Assembly: GCF_014639795.1 (NCBI RefSeq)
Contig: NZ_BMGC01000001.1
Location: forward strand, 139,382 to 203,381
Origin: Gordonia jinhuaensis
Lineage (GTDB): Bacteria; Actinomycetota; Actinomycetes; Mycobacteriales; Mycobacteriaceae
DNA length: 64,000 nt
Direction of reading: 5' to 3'
The position numbers and the translations under genes are program-made. Below, piece by piece: positions 26,286 to 37,138 of the stretch (its first letter is position 1; the number at the start of each line of letters is the position of its first letter). The notes under the pieces were generated by a model, which was not told the origin of the DNA, did not search any database, and was given only the letters and a program-made list of their open reading frames with translations.

Positions 26286-27326
26286 TCAGCGCCGCCGCAC
26301 CAGATCTGAGACTTTCCACGCGGTGAGCGCCCCCACGATCATCGAGACGATCACACCGCCTCGCGTCATCGAGTTCTCCCGCACCACCGGCGCGATCACC
26401 ACCGGGTCGGGCACAGCCACCGGCTCGTACTTCTTGTTGTCGGGGTCGGTCGCCGCCCACGCCGTCGCGAACAACACGATCCGGGTGGTGAAGAAGGCGA
26501 ACACCATGATGCCCAGGATGGGCCCGAAGGTCGCGCCGGCGGGCCCGCTGACCACTTTCTGCAGGTAGAAGGTGGCGATGTACTTGAACACCTCGAATCC
26601 GATGGCGGTGACCAGTCCGGCTTTGGCCGCATTGCGCAGCGGCAGTGCGACGCGGGGAAGTTTGGCGATGATCCAGGTGAACAGCAGCCACGACGCCGCG
26701 ATCGACAGCAGGATGGAGACAACACGCACCGCCACACCCGCGCCGGTCAGATGGGACACGTGCAGCCATTGGAGGATCTTCGTCGTCAGTGACGAGGCGC
26801 CCAGGGCCGACAGCCCGAAGGAAATGGCCAGGGCGACGAACAGGCCGATGAGCGCGAGGAGATCAGAGATCTTGGTGCGCAGGAAGTTCGGCTTCTCAGG
26901 CTCGGTTCCCCACTGCACGGTGAGCGCTTGTCGGATGTTGGCCATCCAGCCCATCCCCGAGTACAAGGCACCGACCAGACCGACGATGCCGATCGTGGTG
27001 CGTGAATCGATCGCCTGATCGATCAGGTCCTTGATCGAATCGCCCGTGGACCCGGGCATCGCACTCGAGATGTGGTCGCGGAGTTCGTCGAGCAGTTCGG
27101 GATGGGAGGACAGCACGAAGCCGGCGGTCGCAAAGGCGACCATGAGCAGCGGGAAGATCGCGAACACACTGAAATACGTTGCGCCCGCTGCGAAATAATC
27201 GCCCTTTTGATTCTGATAGCGCTGGGCAGCCTCGACCAGGTGGTCGATACCCGGAGATTTCGCTCGCACCTTGTCCAGCCGCGACGGCTCGGAGGACTCC
27301 TCTTGCCGCTGCGCACTTGCTGCCAT
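26286..27326 (-). CDS. YihY/virulence factor BrkB family membrane protein
   Basis: 346 residues. It has about six membrane helices and the family pattern YFAAGATYFSVFAIFPLLMV, then GALYSGMGWMANIRQALTVQW and AGATFGPILGIMVFAFFTTRI. The family was once annotated as ribonuclease BN, a call now abandoned; its role is unknown, possibly envelope-related. The mycobacterial neighbour pair (Rv3335c, then trpS) has the same order, as I recall. It precedes the SLC13 permease on the same strand by 5 bp. Confidence 0.88.
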   Translation of the reverse strand: MAASAQRQEESSEPSRLDKVRAKSPGIDHLVEAAQRYQNQKGDYFAAGATYFSVFAIFPLLMVAFATAGFVLSSHPELLDELRDHISSAMPGSTGDSIKDLIDQAIDSRTTIGIVGLVGALYSGMGWMANIRQALTVQWGTEPEKPNFLRTKISDLLALIGLFVALAISFGLSALGASSLTTKILQWLHVSHLTGAGVAVRVVSILLSIAASWLLFTWIIAKLPRVALPLRNAAKAGLVTAIGFEVFKYIATFYLQKVVSGPAGATFGPILGIMVFAFFTTRIVLFATAWAATDPDNKKYEPVAVPDPVVIAPVVRENSMTRGGVIVSMIVGALTAWKVSDLVRRR

Positions 27327-27392
27327 ATCGCTCGAGTCCCGTCTGTGCTGCCGCCGGCACCCGAGGCGCTTCAGGTGCGGGTTTCACCGCGG

Positions 27393-29284
<1,892 letters not shown>

Positions 29285-29370
29285 GCGATCACGCTAGCGG
29301 CCGACTCCGACAACCCCGGCAGGCAGCCCCGGTCGAAGGTCCTCAGTTGAGCGGCGACATCGGCGAATAC

Positions 29371-29389
29371 TTAGGCAAGGCTTGCATGA
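29371..29389. promoter_or_regulatory. IdeR-like iron box 1 upstream of bfd
   Basis: TTAGGCAAGGCTTGCATGA matches the IdeR/DtxR consensus at 13 of 19 positions by my count. Together with a second site 30 bp on, it forms a tandem arrangement reminiscent of the IdeR-activated mycobacterial bfrA promoter (recalled). Confidence 0.4.
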
Positions 29390-29400
29390 CCGATTCCCGA

Positions 29401-29419
29401 TAATGTAAACCTAACCTCA
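29401..29419. promoter_or_regulatory. IdeR-like iron box 2 upstream of bfd
   Basis: TAATGTAAACCTAACCTCA, also 13 of 19 matches to the consensus. It is centred 30 bp (about three helical turns) from box 1 and ends 33 bp before the bfd start. Confidence 0.4.
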
Positions 29420-29452
29420 TCAACGTATGACTGAAGGGCCGGAGGTGACGCG

Positions 29453-29626
29453 GTGTTCGCCTGCATCTGCCGAGGAGTGACCGACGACGAGGTACGCGAA
29501 TACGGCGCCTGCGGCGCCGTGACGGCCGACGACGTGGGCGAGCAATGCGGTGCCGGCTGGGGCTGCGGCACCTGCGTCGAGCGCATCGAGCAGCTCATCG
29601 CCCAGCGCGTCGGATCGGCCGCCTGA
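29453..29626 (+). CDS. bfd: Bacterioferritin-associated ferredoxin (Bfd-like)
   Basis: A 57-residue gene starting at GTG 29453, with GGAGG at 29441-29445. The translation begins FACICRGVTDDEVREYGACG and contains QCGAGWGCGTCVERIEQLI. The four-Cys arrangement (CxC near the start, CxxxxxCxxC-like late) matches [2Fe-2S] Bfd proteins, which donate electrons to bacterioferritin to release stored iron. It is upstream of bfr on the same strand, with 207 bp between them, and preceded by two IdeR-like boxes. Confidence 0.9.
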   Translation: MFACICRGVTDDEVREYGACGAVTADDVGEQCGAGWGCGTCVERIEQLIAQRVGSAA

Positions 29627-29833
29627 CTCCTCGGGCTCCCAAAGGTCCGTCGCGACCTCTCTTTCGCACCCGCCATCGTCAGATCACCGGCGCGACGTGA
29701 ATCCTGGTCGAGATGCTGCCGTAGTCCTCATGCACGAGACCACACCGCGTATAACCCGACCACCGCGACCTCATCGTGTTAATTTGTGCCGATCCGAGTG
29801 GGTCGGACGAAACTGACTGACGAGAGGTCGGCG

Positions 29834-30319
29834 ATGCGCGGCGACGACGAAGTGATTGCACTCCTCAACGAGCAGCTCACCAGCGAGCTGACGGCGATCA
29901 ACCAGTACTTCCTGCATCACAAGATGCAGGCCAACTGGGGACTGACGGAGATCGCCGAGAAGACTCGGGCCGAGTCGATCGAGGAGATGGAGCACGCCGA
30001 GATCCTCACCGACCGGATCCTGTTCCTCGAAGGCCTGCCGAACTACCAGAAACTCCTGCCGCTGCGCATCGGGCAGACACTCAAGGAACAGTTCGAGTGC
30101 GACCTGGCCATCGAGGTGGAGGTGGTCGACCGCCTGCGCCCGGGCATCGCGATGTGCCGCGACAAGGGTGACATCACCTCGGCGAAGATCTTCGAGAGCA
30201 TCCTCAAAGACGAAGAGCACCACATCGACTATCTCGAGACACAGCTGGAGCTGATGGAACGCATCGGCGAGCCGCTCTACCTCAGCAAGACGATCGCCAC
30301 TCCGCCCGACGTGGGCTGA
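29834..30319 (+). CDS. bfr: Bacterioferritin
   Basis: 161 residues. A haem-containing 24-mer that oxidises Fe2+ and stores ferric mineral. Ferroxidase ligands are visible: Glu in LTSELTAINQYF, EEMEHAEILTDRILFLEG with ExxH, and ILKDEEHHIDYLETQ near the C-terminus; the haem-ligating Met is in LPNYQKL-preceding helix context (Met in EEMEHAE region). ATG 29834 has GAGAGG at 29822-29827; an earlier in-frame ATG (29786) adds residues foreign to the family. Paired with bfd upstream. A short tandem repeat begins at its stop codon. Confidence 0.95.
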   Translation: MRGDDEVIALLNEQLTSELTAINQYFLHHKMQANWGLTEIAEKTRAESIEEMEHAEILTDRILFLEGLPNYQKLLPLRIGQTLKEQFECDLAIEVEVVDRLRPGIAMCRDKGDITSAKIFESILKDEEHHIDYLETQLELMERIGEPLYLSKTIATPPDVG

Positions 30320-30362
30320 TCCGGGCGGGGGGCTGATCCGGGCGGGGCTGATCCGGGCCGGG
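30314..30362. repeat. About 16-bp tandem repeat at the bfr stop codon
   Basis: GGCTGATCCGGGCGG-like units occur three times between 30314 and 30362. The first contains the bfr TGA (30317-30319). It may be a slippage product; no hairpin of note is formed. Confidence 0.7.
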
Positions 30363-30391
30363 CGGGCACCCGGGGACGGCCCCACCGCGCG

Positions 30392-31720
30392 TCAGGCGAT
30401 CGGCTCCGAGGCGGGTTCACCCGCATCGTGATCGTGGCGCCGGCCGCGGGAGCCGGGCACTGCCGGCCCCGGGGTCGCGCGGCGGCCGAGCGCCACGGCG
30501 ACACCCAGCACCACCATGCCCGCCACCGCCAGACCGACACCTGCGAGCGCCGGAGCGCGGTAGCCGTAGCCGGCCGCGATGACCATCCCGCCCAGCCACG
30601 CTCCCAACGCGTTCGCGAGGTTGAGTGCTGAGTGGTTGAGCGCGGCTGCCAACGTCTGCGCGTGATCGGCGACGTCCATCAGCCGCGTCTGCAGCGCGGG
30701 CACCGAGATGCTGCCCGAGATCCCGATGAAGAACACCATCACGATCGCCAGTGGCGCGATACCCGCGACCAACGCGAACAGTCCCAGCGACACCCCCACG
30801 ACCAGCAGTCCGATGGCGATACCACCGACGACGCTGGTGTCGGCGATGCGACCGCCGATCATGTTGCCGGCGACCATGCCGAGACCGAAGAGCATGAGCA
30901 CCAGCGGGACCCCGGCAGACGGGAGGCCGGCCACCTTCGTCAGCGTCAGCGTGATGTAGGTGTAGAAGGCGAACATGCCTCCGCATCCCACCACCGCGAT
31001 CGCCAGGGTCAGCCACACCTGCGGACGTTTGAGCGCACCGAGTTCGTCGAGCGGATTGTTCATCCGCATGGTGCCCAGGTGCGGCAGGAACCGCAGGAGT
31101 GCGAGCAGTGTCGCCACCCCGACCAGCGCGACCAGCACGTAGGCCGAGCGCCAACCGAAAGCGTCACCGAGCCAGGTGGCCACCGGCACACCCACCACGT
31201 TGGCCACCGACAGACCGAGCATCACCTGCCCCACCGCCTTGGCGCGGCCGCCGCGCTCGGCCATGTGCGCGGCGACCAGCGCTGCCACCCCGAAGTAGGC
31301 GCCGTGCGGGAGTCCGGCTACGAACCGCGCCAGCATGAGGGTCGGATAGTTGGGCGCGATCACCGATGCGGCGTTGCCGACGGTGAACGCCAGCATGAGA
31401 CCGATCAGCAGCACCCGGCGGTTGACTCGCGCACTGGCCGTCGCGATCAGCGGCGCACCCACCACCACGCCCAGCGCGTAGGCGGAGATGAGGTGACCGG
31501 CGGTGGGCTCGCTGACCCCCAGCGACCGCGCGATCTCCGGCAACAATCCCATCGAGACGAATTCGGTTGTGCCGATGCCGAATCCACCCAGGGCCAGGGC
31601 CAGCATCGCGGCGCGGCGGCCACCCGGCGTCAGTGGCGCCGACGGGTCCGACGAGGTGCCTTCGCGGGCACCTGCCGGCCCGAGGCGGGCACGACGGGAC
31701 ATCAACGATGTGACGGACAC
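30392..31720 (-). CDS. MFS exporter, AraJ/arabinose-efflux type
   Basis: About 442 residues with 12 predicted helices. The first helix block contains GGFGIGTTEFVSMGLLPEIARSL, the hallmark of the DHA1 AraJ/YdhP-like branch; next come HLISAYALGVVVGAPL and ARFVAGLPHGAYFGVAALVA. It probably exports drugs or sugars, substrate unknown. The start is uncertain: GTG 31720 follows GGAAGG, and ATG 31702 is six codons later. It lies downstream of icd on the same strand, separated by 315 bp with a terminator, so it is likely an independent unit. Confidence 0.85.
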   Translation of the reverse strand: MSVTSLMSRRARLGPAGAREGTSSDPSAPLTPGGRRAAMLALALGGFGIGTTEFVSMGLLPEIARSLGVSEPTAGHLISAYALGVVVGAPLIATASARVNRRVLLIGLMLAFTVGNAASVIAPNYPTLMLARFVAGLPHGAYFGVAALVAAHMAERGGRAKAVGQVMLGLSVANVVGVPVATWLGDAFGWRSAYVLVALVGVATLLALLRFLPHLGTMRMNNPLDELGALKRPQVWLTLAIAVVGCGGMFAFYTYITLTLTKVAGLPSAGVPLVLMLFGLGMVAGNMIGGRIADTSVVGGIAIGLLVVGVSLGLFALVAGIAPLAIVMVFFIGISGSISVPALQTRLMDVADHAQTLAAALNHSALNLANALGAWLGGMVIAAGYGYRAPALAGVGLAVAGMVVLGVAVALGRRATPGPAVPGSRGRRHDHDAGEPASEPIA

Positions 31721-32035
31721 GTGGGGTCGACCTTCCATGGACGCGCGGCGGCAGCGGAGACGAACAGGTGCCACCTGAACAACAACCGGATCTGCAACAC
31801 GCGGGTGCGCCTGCCGAGCGCGCGACGACGAGCACCCGGGCAACAGCCGGACGGGGCAGCACTCCCCCGCGCGATCACCGCGCGGGCCGTGAGAACACTG
31901 CGACTACGCGTTAAACGAACCAACCCCACCGGCTGACGATTCCGCGCCGGTGGGGTGAGGTCGTTCACATCCCGGACGAGCCGGGACCGATGGTGTGGTG
32001 GCGTGCACGTTCACGCCAACTCAGTCTCTTGCCGA
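31721..32035. other. Intergenic region, MFS exporter / icd
   Basis: 315 bp. It holds the icd terminator hairpin (31924-31955) and presumably the promoter of the exporter. I see no other gene or repeat in it. Confidence 0.5.
31924..31955 (-). terminator. Terminator hairpin after icd
   Basis: Arms CCCCACCGG (31924-31932) and CCGGTGGGG (31947-31955) pair perfectly. Read on the minus strand, the hairpin is followed by TTGGTTCGTTT, a reasonable T-rich tail. It is 81 bp past the icd stop. Confidence 0.65.
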
Positions 32036-33259
32036 TCAGCGTCCGGCGAGTTCCTTCTGCAGGTTCTCGTCGAGGGCGCCGAGGAATTCTTCGGTGGTCA
32101 GGTACTCCTGATCGCCACCGACGAGCAGTGCGAGGTCCTTGGTCATCTTGCCGCCCTCGACGGTCTTGATCACCACGTCCTCGAGGGTGTGGGCGAACTC
32201 GATGACCTCGGGGGTGTTGTCGAGCTTGCCGCGGTGCTCGAGACCACGCGTCCACGCGAAGATCGACGCGATCGGGTTGGTCGACGTGGGCTTGCCCTGC
32301 TGATGCTGGCGGTAGTGGCGGGTCACCGTGCCGTGCGCGGCCTCGGCCTCGCAGACCCGGCCGTCGGGAGTCAGCAGCACCGAGGTCATCAGACCCAGCG
32401 AGCCGAAGCCCTGGGCCACGGTGTCGGACTGGACGTCGCCGTCGTAGTTCTTGCAGGCCCAGACGTACCCGCCCTCCCACTTGAGGCTGGAGGCGACCAT
32501 GTCGTCGATGAGACGGTGCTCATAGGTGAGTCCCGCAGCCTCGAACTGGTCCTTGAACTCCTTGTCGAAGATCTCCTGGAAGGTGTCCTTGAACATGCCG
32601 TCGTAGGCCTTGAGGATGGTGTTCTTGGTCGACAGATAGACCGGGTAGTTCAGCTGCAGGCCGTAGTTGAGCGATGCGCGGGCGAAGTCCTCGATGGACC
32701 GCTTGAAGTTGTACTGCGCCTGGACGACGCCGCCGTCCTCGGGCATGTTCACGACCTCGTGGACGATCGGCTCGCTGCCGTCCTCGGGGGTGAAGGTCAC
32801 GGTCACGGTTCCGGGGCGGTCAACCTTGAAGTCGGTGGCCCGGTACTGGTCGCCGAATGCGTGGCGCCCGATGACGATGGGCTTGGTCCAGCCCGGGACC
32901 AGACGCGGCACGTTCGAGATGATGATCGGTGCGCGGAAGATGGTGCCGCCGAGAATGTTTCGGATGGTGCCGTTGGGCGAACGCCACATCTTCTTGAGGC
33001 CGAACTCCTCGACACGGGCCTCGTCGGGGGTGATCGTGGCGCACTTGACACCCACACCGTGCTTGAGGATGGCGTTGGCGGCGTCGACGGTCACCTGGTC
33101 GTCGGTCTCGTCCCGATGCTCGATTCCGAGGTCGTAGTACTCGAGATCGATGTCGAGGTAGGGATGGATGAGCTTTTCCTTGATGAACTGCCAGATGATC
33201 CTGGTCATCTCATCGCCGTCGAGTTCTACTACAGTTCCTTCAACCTTGATCTTGCCCAT
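32036..33259 (-). CDS. icd: NADP-dependent isocitrate dehydrogenase (homodimeric type)
   Basis: 407 residues. It converts isocitrate to 2-oxoglutarate and CO2 with NADP+ in the TCA cycle. It belongs to the eukaryote-like branch (Icd1): [71 protein letters not shown] and [20 protein letters not shown]. The ~400-residue length fits. ATG 33259 has GAGGA upstream on the minus strand. It is divergent from the MarR gene with about 280 bp between, and followed by a terminator. Confidence 0.95.
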   Translation of the reverse strand: MGKIKVEGTVVELDGDEMTRIIWQFIKEKLIHPYLDIDLEYYDLGIEHRDETDDQVTVDAANAILKHGVGVKCATITPDEARVEEFGLKKMWRSPNGTIRNILGGTIFRAPIIISNVPRLVPGWTKPIVIGRHAFGDQYRATDFKVDRPGTVTVTFTPEDGSEPIVHEVVNMPEDGGVVQAQYNFKRSIEDFARASLNYGLQLNYPVYLSTKNTILKAYDGMFKDTFQEIFDKEFKDQFEAAGLTYEHRLIDDMVASSLKWEGGYVWACKNYDGDVQSDTVAQGFGSLGLMTSVLLTPDGRVCEAEAAHGTVTRHYRQHQQGKPTSTNPIASIFAWTRGLEHRGKLDNTPEVIEFAHTLEDVVIKTVEGGKMTKDLALLVGGDQEYLTTEEFLGALDENLQKELAGR

Positions 33260-33516
33260 ATGGCGACGCGTCCTCCTCGGCGTGATGGCCGGTTCGACTC
33301 CGCGGTGACCTTATGGGTCGCCGGTCGAACCATCTCCTCGACAAACCTAGTACGCAGACGACGGTCGTCGCTGCGCTCGAGTTAAACATTACGCGCGTAC
33401 TGATTGGCGCGAGCAGGCCGTACCACGTGCACGTTCGCCGCCACAGCACACGACGCCACCGACCTCGCGGTTTCTCGAGCACGCATCATTCGTCCAACTA
33501 ACTTGCCACAGCAATA

Positions 33517-33532
33517 ATTGTGAGCGCACAAT
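33517..33532. promoter_or_regulatory. Palindrome ATTGTGAGCGCACAAT, candidate MarR operator
   Basis: A 6-4-6 palindrome (16 bp) ends 6 bp before the marR-type start codon. MarR repressors usually bind such sites over their own promoters. The closeness to the ATG leaves no room for an SD, so the transcript may be leaderless. Confidence 0.55.
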
Positions 33533-33538
33533 GATTGT

Positions 33539-34030
33539 ATGAACACAACGACTCAGGCAGATGCCGCCTACCGGTTGATGACGGGTCTCGTGCTCGAGCA
33601 TCGCGACGGCTGGCGTCGTGCGGTGGTGGAGCGGACCGGTATGCAGTTCAGCCGCTACCGCATCCTGCGACGTCTGCGCGGCGGTCCACTGAGTCTGGGC
33701 CGGCTCGCCGAGAGTGCCTCCATGGACGCCCCGGCCACCACCGTGGTGGTCAACGACCTCGAATCGCGCGGACTGGTGGTGCGTGAGGCCAGTTCGGTCG
33801 ACCGACGACGCAAGACCGTCTCACTCACCGACGCCGGTCGCGACGTACTGGCGATGGTCGCCGAGATCTCCGATCCGGCACCGCCCGAGTTGACCCGCCT
33901 CGGCGCCGAGGATCTCCAGACCCTCGTCGACATCCTGCGACGGGCCGGTGAGCAGACGAAGCCGGCCGAGGAGACCGGACCGGCCCGCACGACCACGACA
34001 GGCGATAACACCAAGGCAGGCGCCCGATGA
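33539..34030 (+). CDS. MarR-family transcriptional regulator
   Basis: 163 residues. The winged HTH is clear: FSRYRILRRLRGGPLSLGRL, AESASMDAPATTVVVNDLES, RGLVVREASSVDRRRKTVSLTDAGR with the wing Asp-Arg-Arg. It is fused to a short Thr/Glu-rich tail. The downstream DHA2 exporter gene starts within its stop (ATGA), so this is a classic regulator-exporter pair that responds to toxic aromatic compounds or drugs. A palindrome overlaps its probable promoter. Confidence 0.92.
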   Translation: MNTTTQADAAYRLMTGLVLEHRDGWRRAVVERTGMQFSRYRILRRLRGGPLSLGRLAESASMDAPATTVVVNDLESRGLVVREASSVDRRRKTVSLTDAGRDVLAMVAEISDPAPPELTRLGAEDLQTLVDILRRAGEQTKPAEETGPARTTTTGDNTKAGAR

Positions 34031-35469
34031 GCGAGACCATCACCGCCACCGGCAGCGCAGCGAGCGGCCGCGACGCACTCACCCCCCGCCGCAAGACGAT
34101 CATCCTGGCGACCTGCTGCATGAGCCTGCTGATCGTCTCGATGGACATGACCATCGTCAACGTGGCGCTGCCGGCGATCCACCGCGACCTGTCGGCATCG
34201 ATGTCGAGCCTGCAGTGGGTGATCGACATCTACACGCTCGTCCTGGCGAGTCTGCTGATGATCTCGGGCACCACCGCCGACCGGTTCGGACGCAAACGCG
34301 TGTTCCAGATCGGTCTGACGATCTTCGCGATCGGGTCGCTGCTGTGCAGCCTCGCCCCCACCGCCGGCCTGCTGATCGGCGCCCGCGCGGTGCAGGCCGT
34401 CGGTGGGTCGATGCTCAACCCGGTGGCGATGTCGATCATCACCCAGGTGTTCAGGGATCCGCGTGAGCGCGCACGTGCGGTCGGCGTGTGGGGTGCGGTC
34501 GTGGGCATCTCCATGGCGGTGGGCCCGATCGTCGGCGGTGCGCTCATCGAGTACGTGAGCTGGCGTGCGGTGTTCTGGATCAACCTGCCGATCTGCGCTC
34601 TCGCGGTGGCACTCGCTGCGATCTTCATCCCCGAGTCGAAGTCGACGACCACGCGGACGCTCGACCCGGTGGGTCAGGCATTGGCCATCATCACCCTCGG
34701 CGGACTCGTCTACGCGCTGATCGAGGGGCCGGGTCTGGGCTGGAGCTCGCCGGTGACGATCGGCGTGCTCGTGATGGCCGCCGCGGCCTGCGCCACCTTC
34801 ATCTGGTGGGAACGTCGGGTGTCGGATCCGTTCATCGATCTCGGCTTCTTCCGGAGTGTGCCGTTCTCGTCGGCGACCGTAGTGGCGATGTGCGGCTTCG
34901 CCTCCTACGGCGGTTTCCTGTTTCTGATCTCGCAGTATCTGCAGAGCGTGCGCGGGCTGTCGGCGATCTCCACCGGCCTGATGCTGATCCCCCTGGCTGT
35001 GACGACGCTGGTGTTCTCCCCGTTGTCGGGGCGACTGGTCGGGCGATACGGGACGCGCCCCTCGCTGGTGGCCTCCGGCGTATTCCTGCTCGTCGGCGCC
35101 GCACTGTTGACCACCGTCGATGCTCACACCAGCACCTCGATGTTGCTGGTGACCTTCGGTGTGGTCGGCGTCGGGATGGGACTGATCAACGCGCCGATCA
35201 CCACGTCGGCGGTCAGCGGCATGCCGCGCGACCGAGCTGGTGCCGCCGGCGCCGTGGCCTCGACCAGTCGCCAGATCGGCGTCAGCATCGGTGTCGCACT
35301 GGCCGGTTCGATCACCGGAGCGGTCGCCGCACAGGCGGCCGGAGACGCCTTCGCCGACGCCATGCGTCCGATGTGGATGGTGATGATGGGTCTGGCAGCG
35401 GTCATCGTCGTCCTGGCCATCGTGTCGACGACACGCCGCGCCGTTGCGACCGCCTATGTGGAGGACTGA
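34027..35469 (+). CDS. DHA2-family multidrug MFS exporter (EmrB/QacA type)
   Basis: 480 residues with about 14 predicted helices. Family motifs: LLIVSMDMTIVNVALPAIHRDL in helix 1, WVIDIYTLVLASLLMISGTT, GRKRVFQIG, and the motif C-like GAVVGISMAVGPIVGGALIE in helix 5, an antiporter signature. It probably expels lipophilic drugs in exchange for protons. It overlaps the MarR gene by 4 bp. Just past its stop a 15-bp near-duplicate of the last codons occurs (GTGGAGGACTG at 35458 and 35474). Confidence 0.9.
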   Translation: MSETITATGSAASGRDALTPRRKTIILATCCMSLLIVSMDMTIVNVALPAIHRDLSASMSSLQWVIDIYTLVLASLLMISGTTADRFGRKRVFQIGLTIFAIGSLLCSLAPTAGLLIGARAVQAVGGSMLNPVAMSIITQVFRDPRERARAVGVWGAVVGISMAVGPIVGGALIEYVSWRAVFWINLPICALAVALAAIFIPESKSTTTRTLDPVGQALAIITLGGLVYALIEGPGLGWSSPVTIGVLVMAAAACATFIWWERRVSDPFIDLGFFRSVPFSSATVVAMCGFASYGGFLFLISQYLQSVRGLSAISTGLMLIPLAVTTLVFSPLSGRLVGRYGTRPSLVASGVFLLVGAALLTTVDAHTSTSMLLVTFGVVGVGMGLINAPITTSAVSGMPRDRAGAAGAVASTSRQIGVSIGVALAGSITGAVAAQAAGDAFADAMRPMWMVMMGLAAVIVVLAIVSTTRRAVATAYVED

Positions 35470-35624
35470 CTACGTGGAGGACTGGCCCGAGCCGACACGT
35501 GCCCCACGGAGGAGAGCCGACCCGGCACGACCGTTCCGGGGAGACTGATCGGCGCGAAACGCTGTGATCAGCGTGAGCGTGACTCTTTTCGGACGGCGCG
35601 GGCGATGTTATATCCTGTTCGCCA

Positions 35625-35757
35625 GGTCATGAGTTGTCAGCGCGAAGCCCCGGCTTGCTGACCGGCAACCCTCCTTCCGCGGTGGGGTGCTCCGGGTGAT
35701 GACCGGGTTGTGGATGCGAGAGCTCCACGGCAAGCGCGGGTCCGAAGGTCGGACCCC
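35625..35757 (+). ncRNA. SAM-IV riboswitch upstream of metY
   Basis: The core matches the actinobacterial SAM-IV aptamer as I know it: GGTCATGAG at 35625-35633, CAAGCCCC-like AAGCCCCGGCTTGCTG (35645-35660), GGCAACCCTCC, CCGCGGTGGGGTGC, and GGGTGATGACC closing P1 (ggtcat 35625-35630 with atgacc 35699-35704). A GGGTCC/GGACCC hairpin (35738-35756, 7-nt loop) follows. It binds S-adenosylmethionine and should lower metY-metX expression when SAM is plentiful. The end coordinate is approximate. Confidence 0.9.
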
Positions 35758-35809
35758 TGGGGTATTCACGTACCCCGACACCGACCGACGAAAGAGACGT
35801 ACCGAAATC

Positions 35810-37138
35810 ATGTCCGACGCATCAGTCGACTCACACGCTGTCGACCCCACCTCGTGGGGATTCGAGACCAAGCAGATCCACGCCGGCCAGACATCAGATC
35901 CGGTCACCCATGCGCGTGCTCTGCCGATCTACCAGACCACCTCCTACACCTTCGACGACACCCAGCACGCCGCAGACCTGTTCGCGCTGGCTGCTCCGGG
36001 CAACATCTACACGCGCCTGATGAACCCCACGAACGACACCGTCGAGCAGCGGCTCGCCGCGCTCGAGGGCGGTGTCGCGGCATTGCTGGTGGCGTCGGGT
36101 CAGGCCGCCGAGACCTACGCGATCCTCAACATCGTCGAGGCCGGCGGACATGTGGTGTCGAGCCCGCGGCTCTACGGGGGTACCTACAACCTCCTGCACT
36201 ACACACTGCCCAAATTCGGTATCGAGACGACCTTCGTCGACGATCCCGAGGACCTGGATTCGTGGCGGGCGGCCATCCGACCGAACACCCGCGCGCTGTA
36301 CGGCGAGACCATCTCCAACCCCAACAACGAGATCCTCGATCTCGAGGGCATTTCCGGTGTGGCACACGACAATCAGATCCCACTGATCGTCGACAACACC
36401 GTCGCGACGCCCTACCTCCTCAACCCCATCGCCCACGGCGCCGACATCGTGGTGCACTCGGCCACCAAGTACATCGGTGGCCACGGCACCGCGATCGGCG
36501 GCGTGATCGTCGACGGCGGCAATTTCGACTGGCGCGCACAGCGCGACGGCGTGGACCTGTTCCCCGGCTTCACCCAGCCCGACCCGAGTTATCACGGGGC
36601 GGTGTTCGCCGATCTCGGCGCACCCGCGTTCGCACTCAAGGTCCGGACGCAGCTGCTGCGCGACACCGGTGCGGCACTCGCACCGTTCAACGCCTTCTTG
36701 CTCGCTCAGGGCCTGGAGACACTGAGTCTGCGCGTGGAACGGCATGTGTCCAACGCACAGGCCGTCGCCCGCTTCCTCGATGCCAACGACCAGGTGGAAT
36801 CGGTCGCCTATGCGGGCCTGCCGAGTTCTCCGTGGTACGAGCGCGGTCGCCAACTGCTACCCAAGGGGCAGGGCGCGGTCATCGGCTTCGAGATTCGCGG
36901 CGGCGTCGAAGCCGGGAAGCGATTCGTGGAGGGATTGACCCTGCACAGCCACGTCGCCAACATCGGTGACGTGCGCTCATTGGTGATCCATCCCGCCTCG
37001 ACCACACACTCCCAGCTCTCCGGCGAGGAACAGCTCGCCGCCGGGGTGACCCCGGGCCTCGTGCGCCTGTCGGTGGGGATCGAGAACATCGACGACATCC
37101 TCGCCGACCTGCAGCAAGGGTTCAAGGCCGCGCAGTGA
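35810..37138 (+). CDS. metY: O-acetylhomoserine sulfhydrylase
   Basis: 442 residues, PLP-dependent Cys/Met metabolism family. It makes homocysteine from O-acetylhomoserine and sulfide. Motifs: [11 protein letters not shown] at the start, [33 protein letters not shown], and the PLP Lys in [18 protein letters not shown]; the C-terminal substrate region is [15 protein letters not shown]. The start ATG 35810 is downstream of the SAM-IV riboswitch. metX starts within its stop (GTGA), so this is a compact methionine operon. Confidence 0.95.
   Translation: MSDASVDSHAVDPTSWGFETKQIHAGQTSDPVTHARALPIYQTTSYTFDDTQHAADLFALAAPGNIYTRLMNPTNDTVEQRLAALEGGVAALLVASGQAAETYAILNIVEAGGHVVSSPRLYGGTYNLLHYTLPKFGIETTFVDDPEDLDSWRAAIRPNTRALYGETISNPNNEILDLEGISGVAHDNQIPLIVDNTVATPYLLNPIAHGADIVVHSATKYIGGHGTAIGGVIVDGGNFDWRAQRDGVDLFPGFTQPDPSYHGAVFADLGAPAFALKVRTQLLRDTGAALAPFNAFLLAQGLETLSLRVERHVSNAQAVARFLDANDQVESVAYAGLPSSPWYERGRQLLPKGQGAVIGFEIRGGVEAGKRFVEGLTLHSHVANIGDVRSLVIHPASTTHSQLSGEEQLAAGVTPGLVRLSVGIENIDDILADLQQGFKAAQ

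Noticed and set aside
25624..26568. His/Arg/Asp-rich frame antisense to the permease and yihY
   Set aside because: Shadow frame of two membrane-protein genes, with no plausible start region.
33513..33535. Similarity of the site before marR to the E. coli lac operator
   Set aside because: Only the half-site TTGTGAGCG is shared; the palindrome is better explained as a MarR operator, and no LacI gene is nearby.
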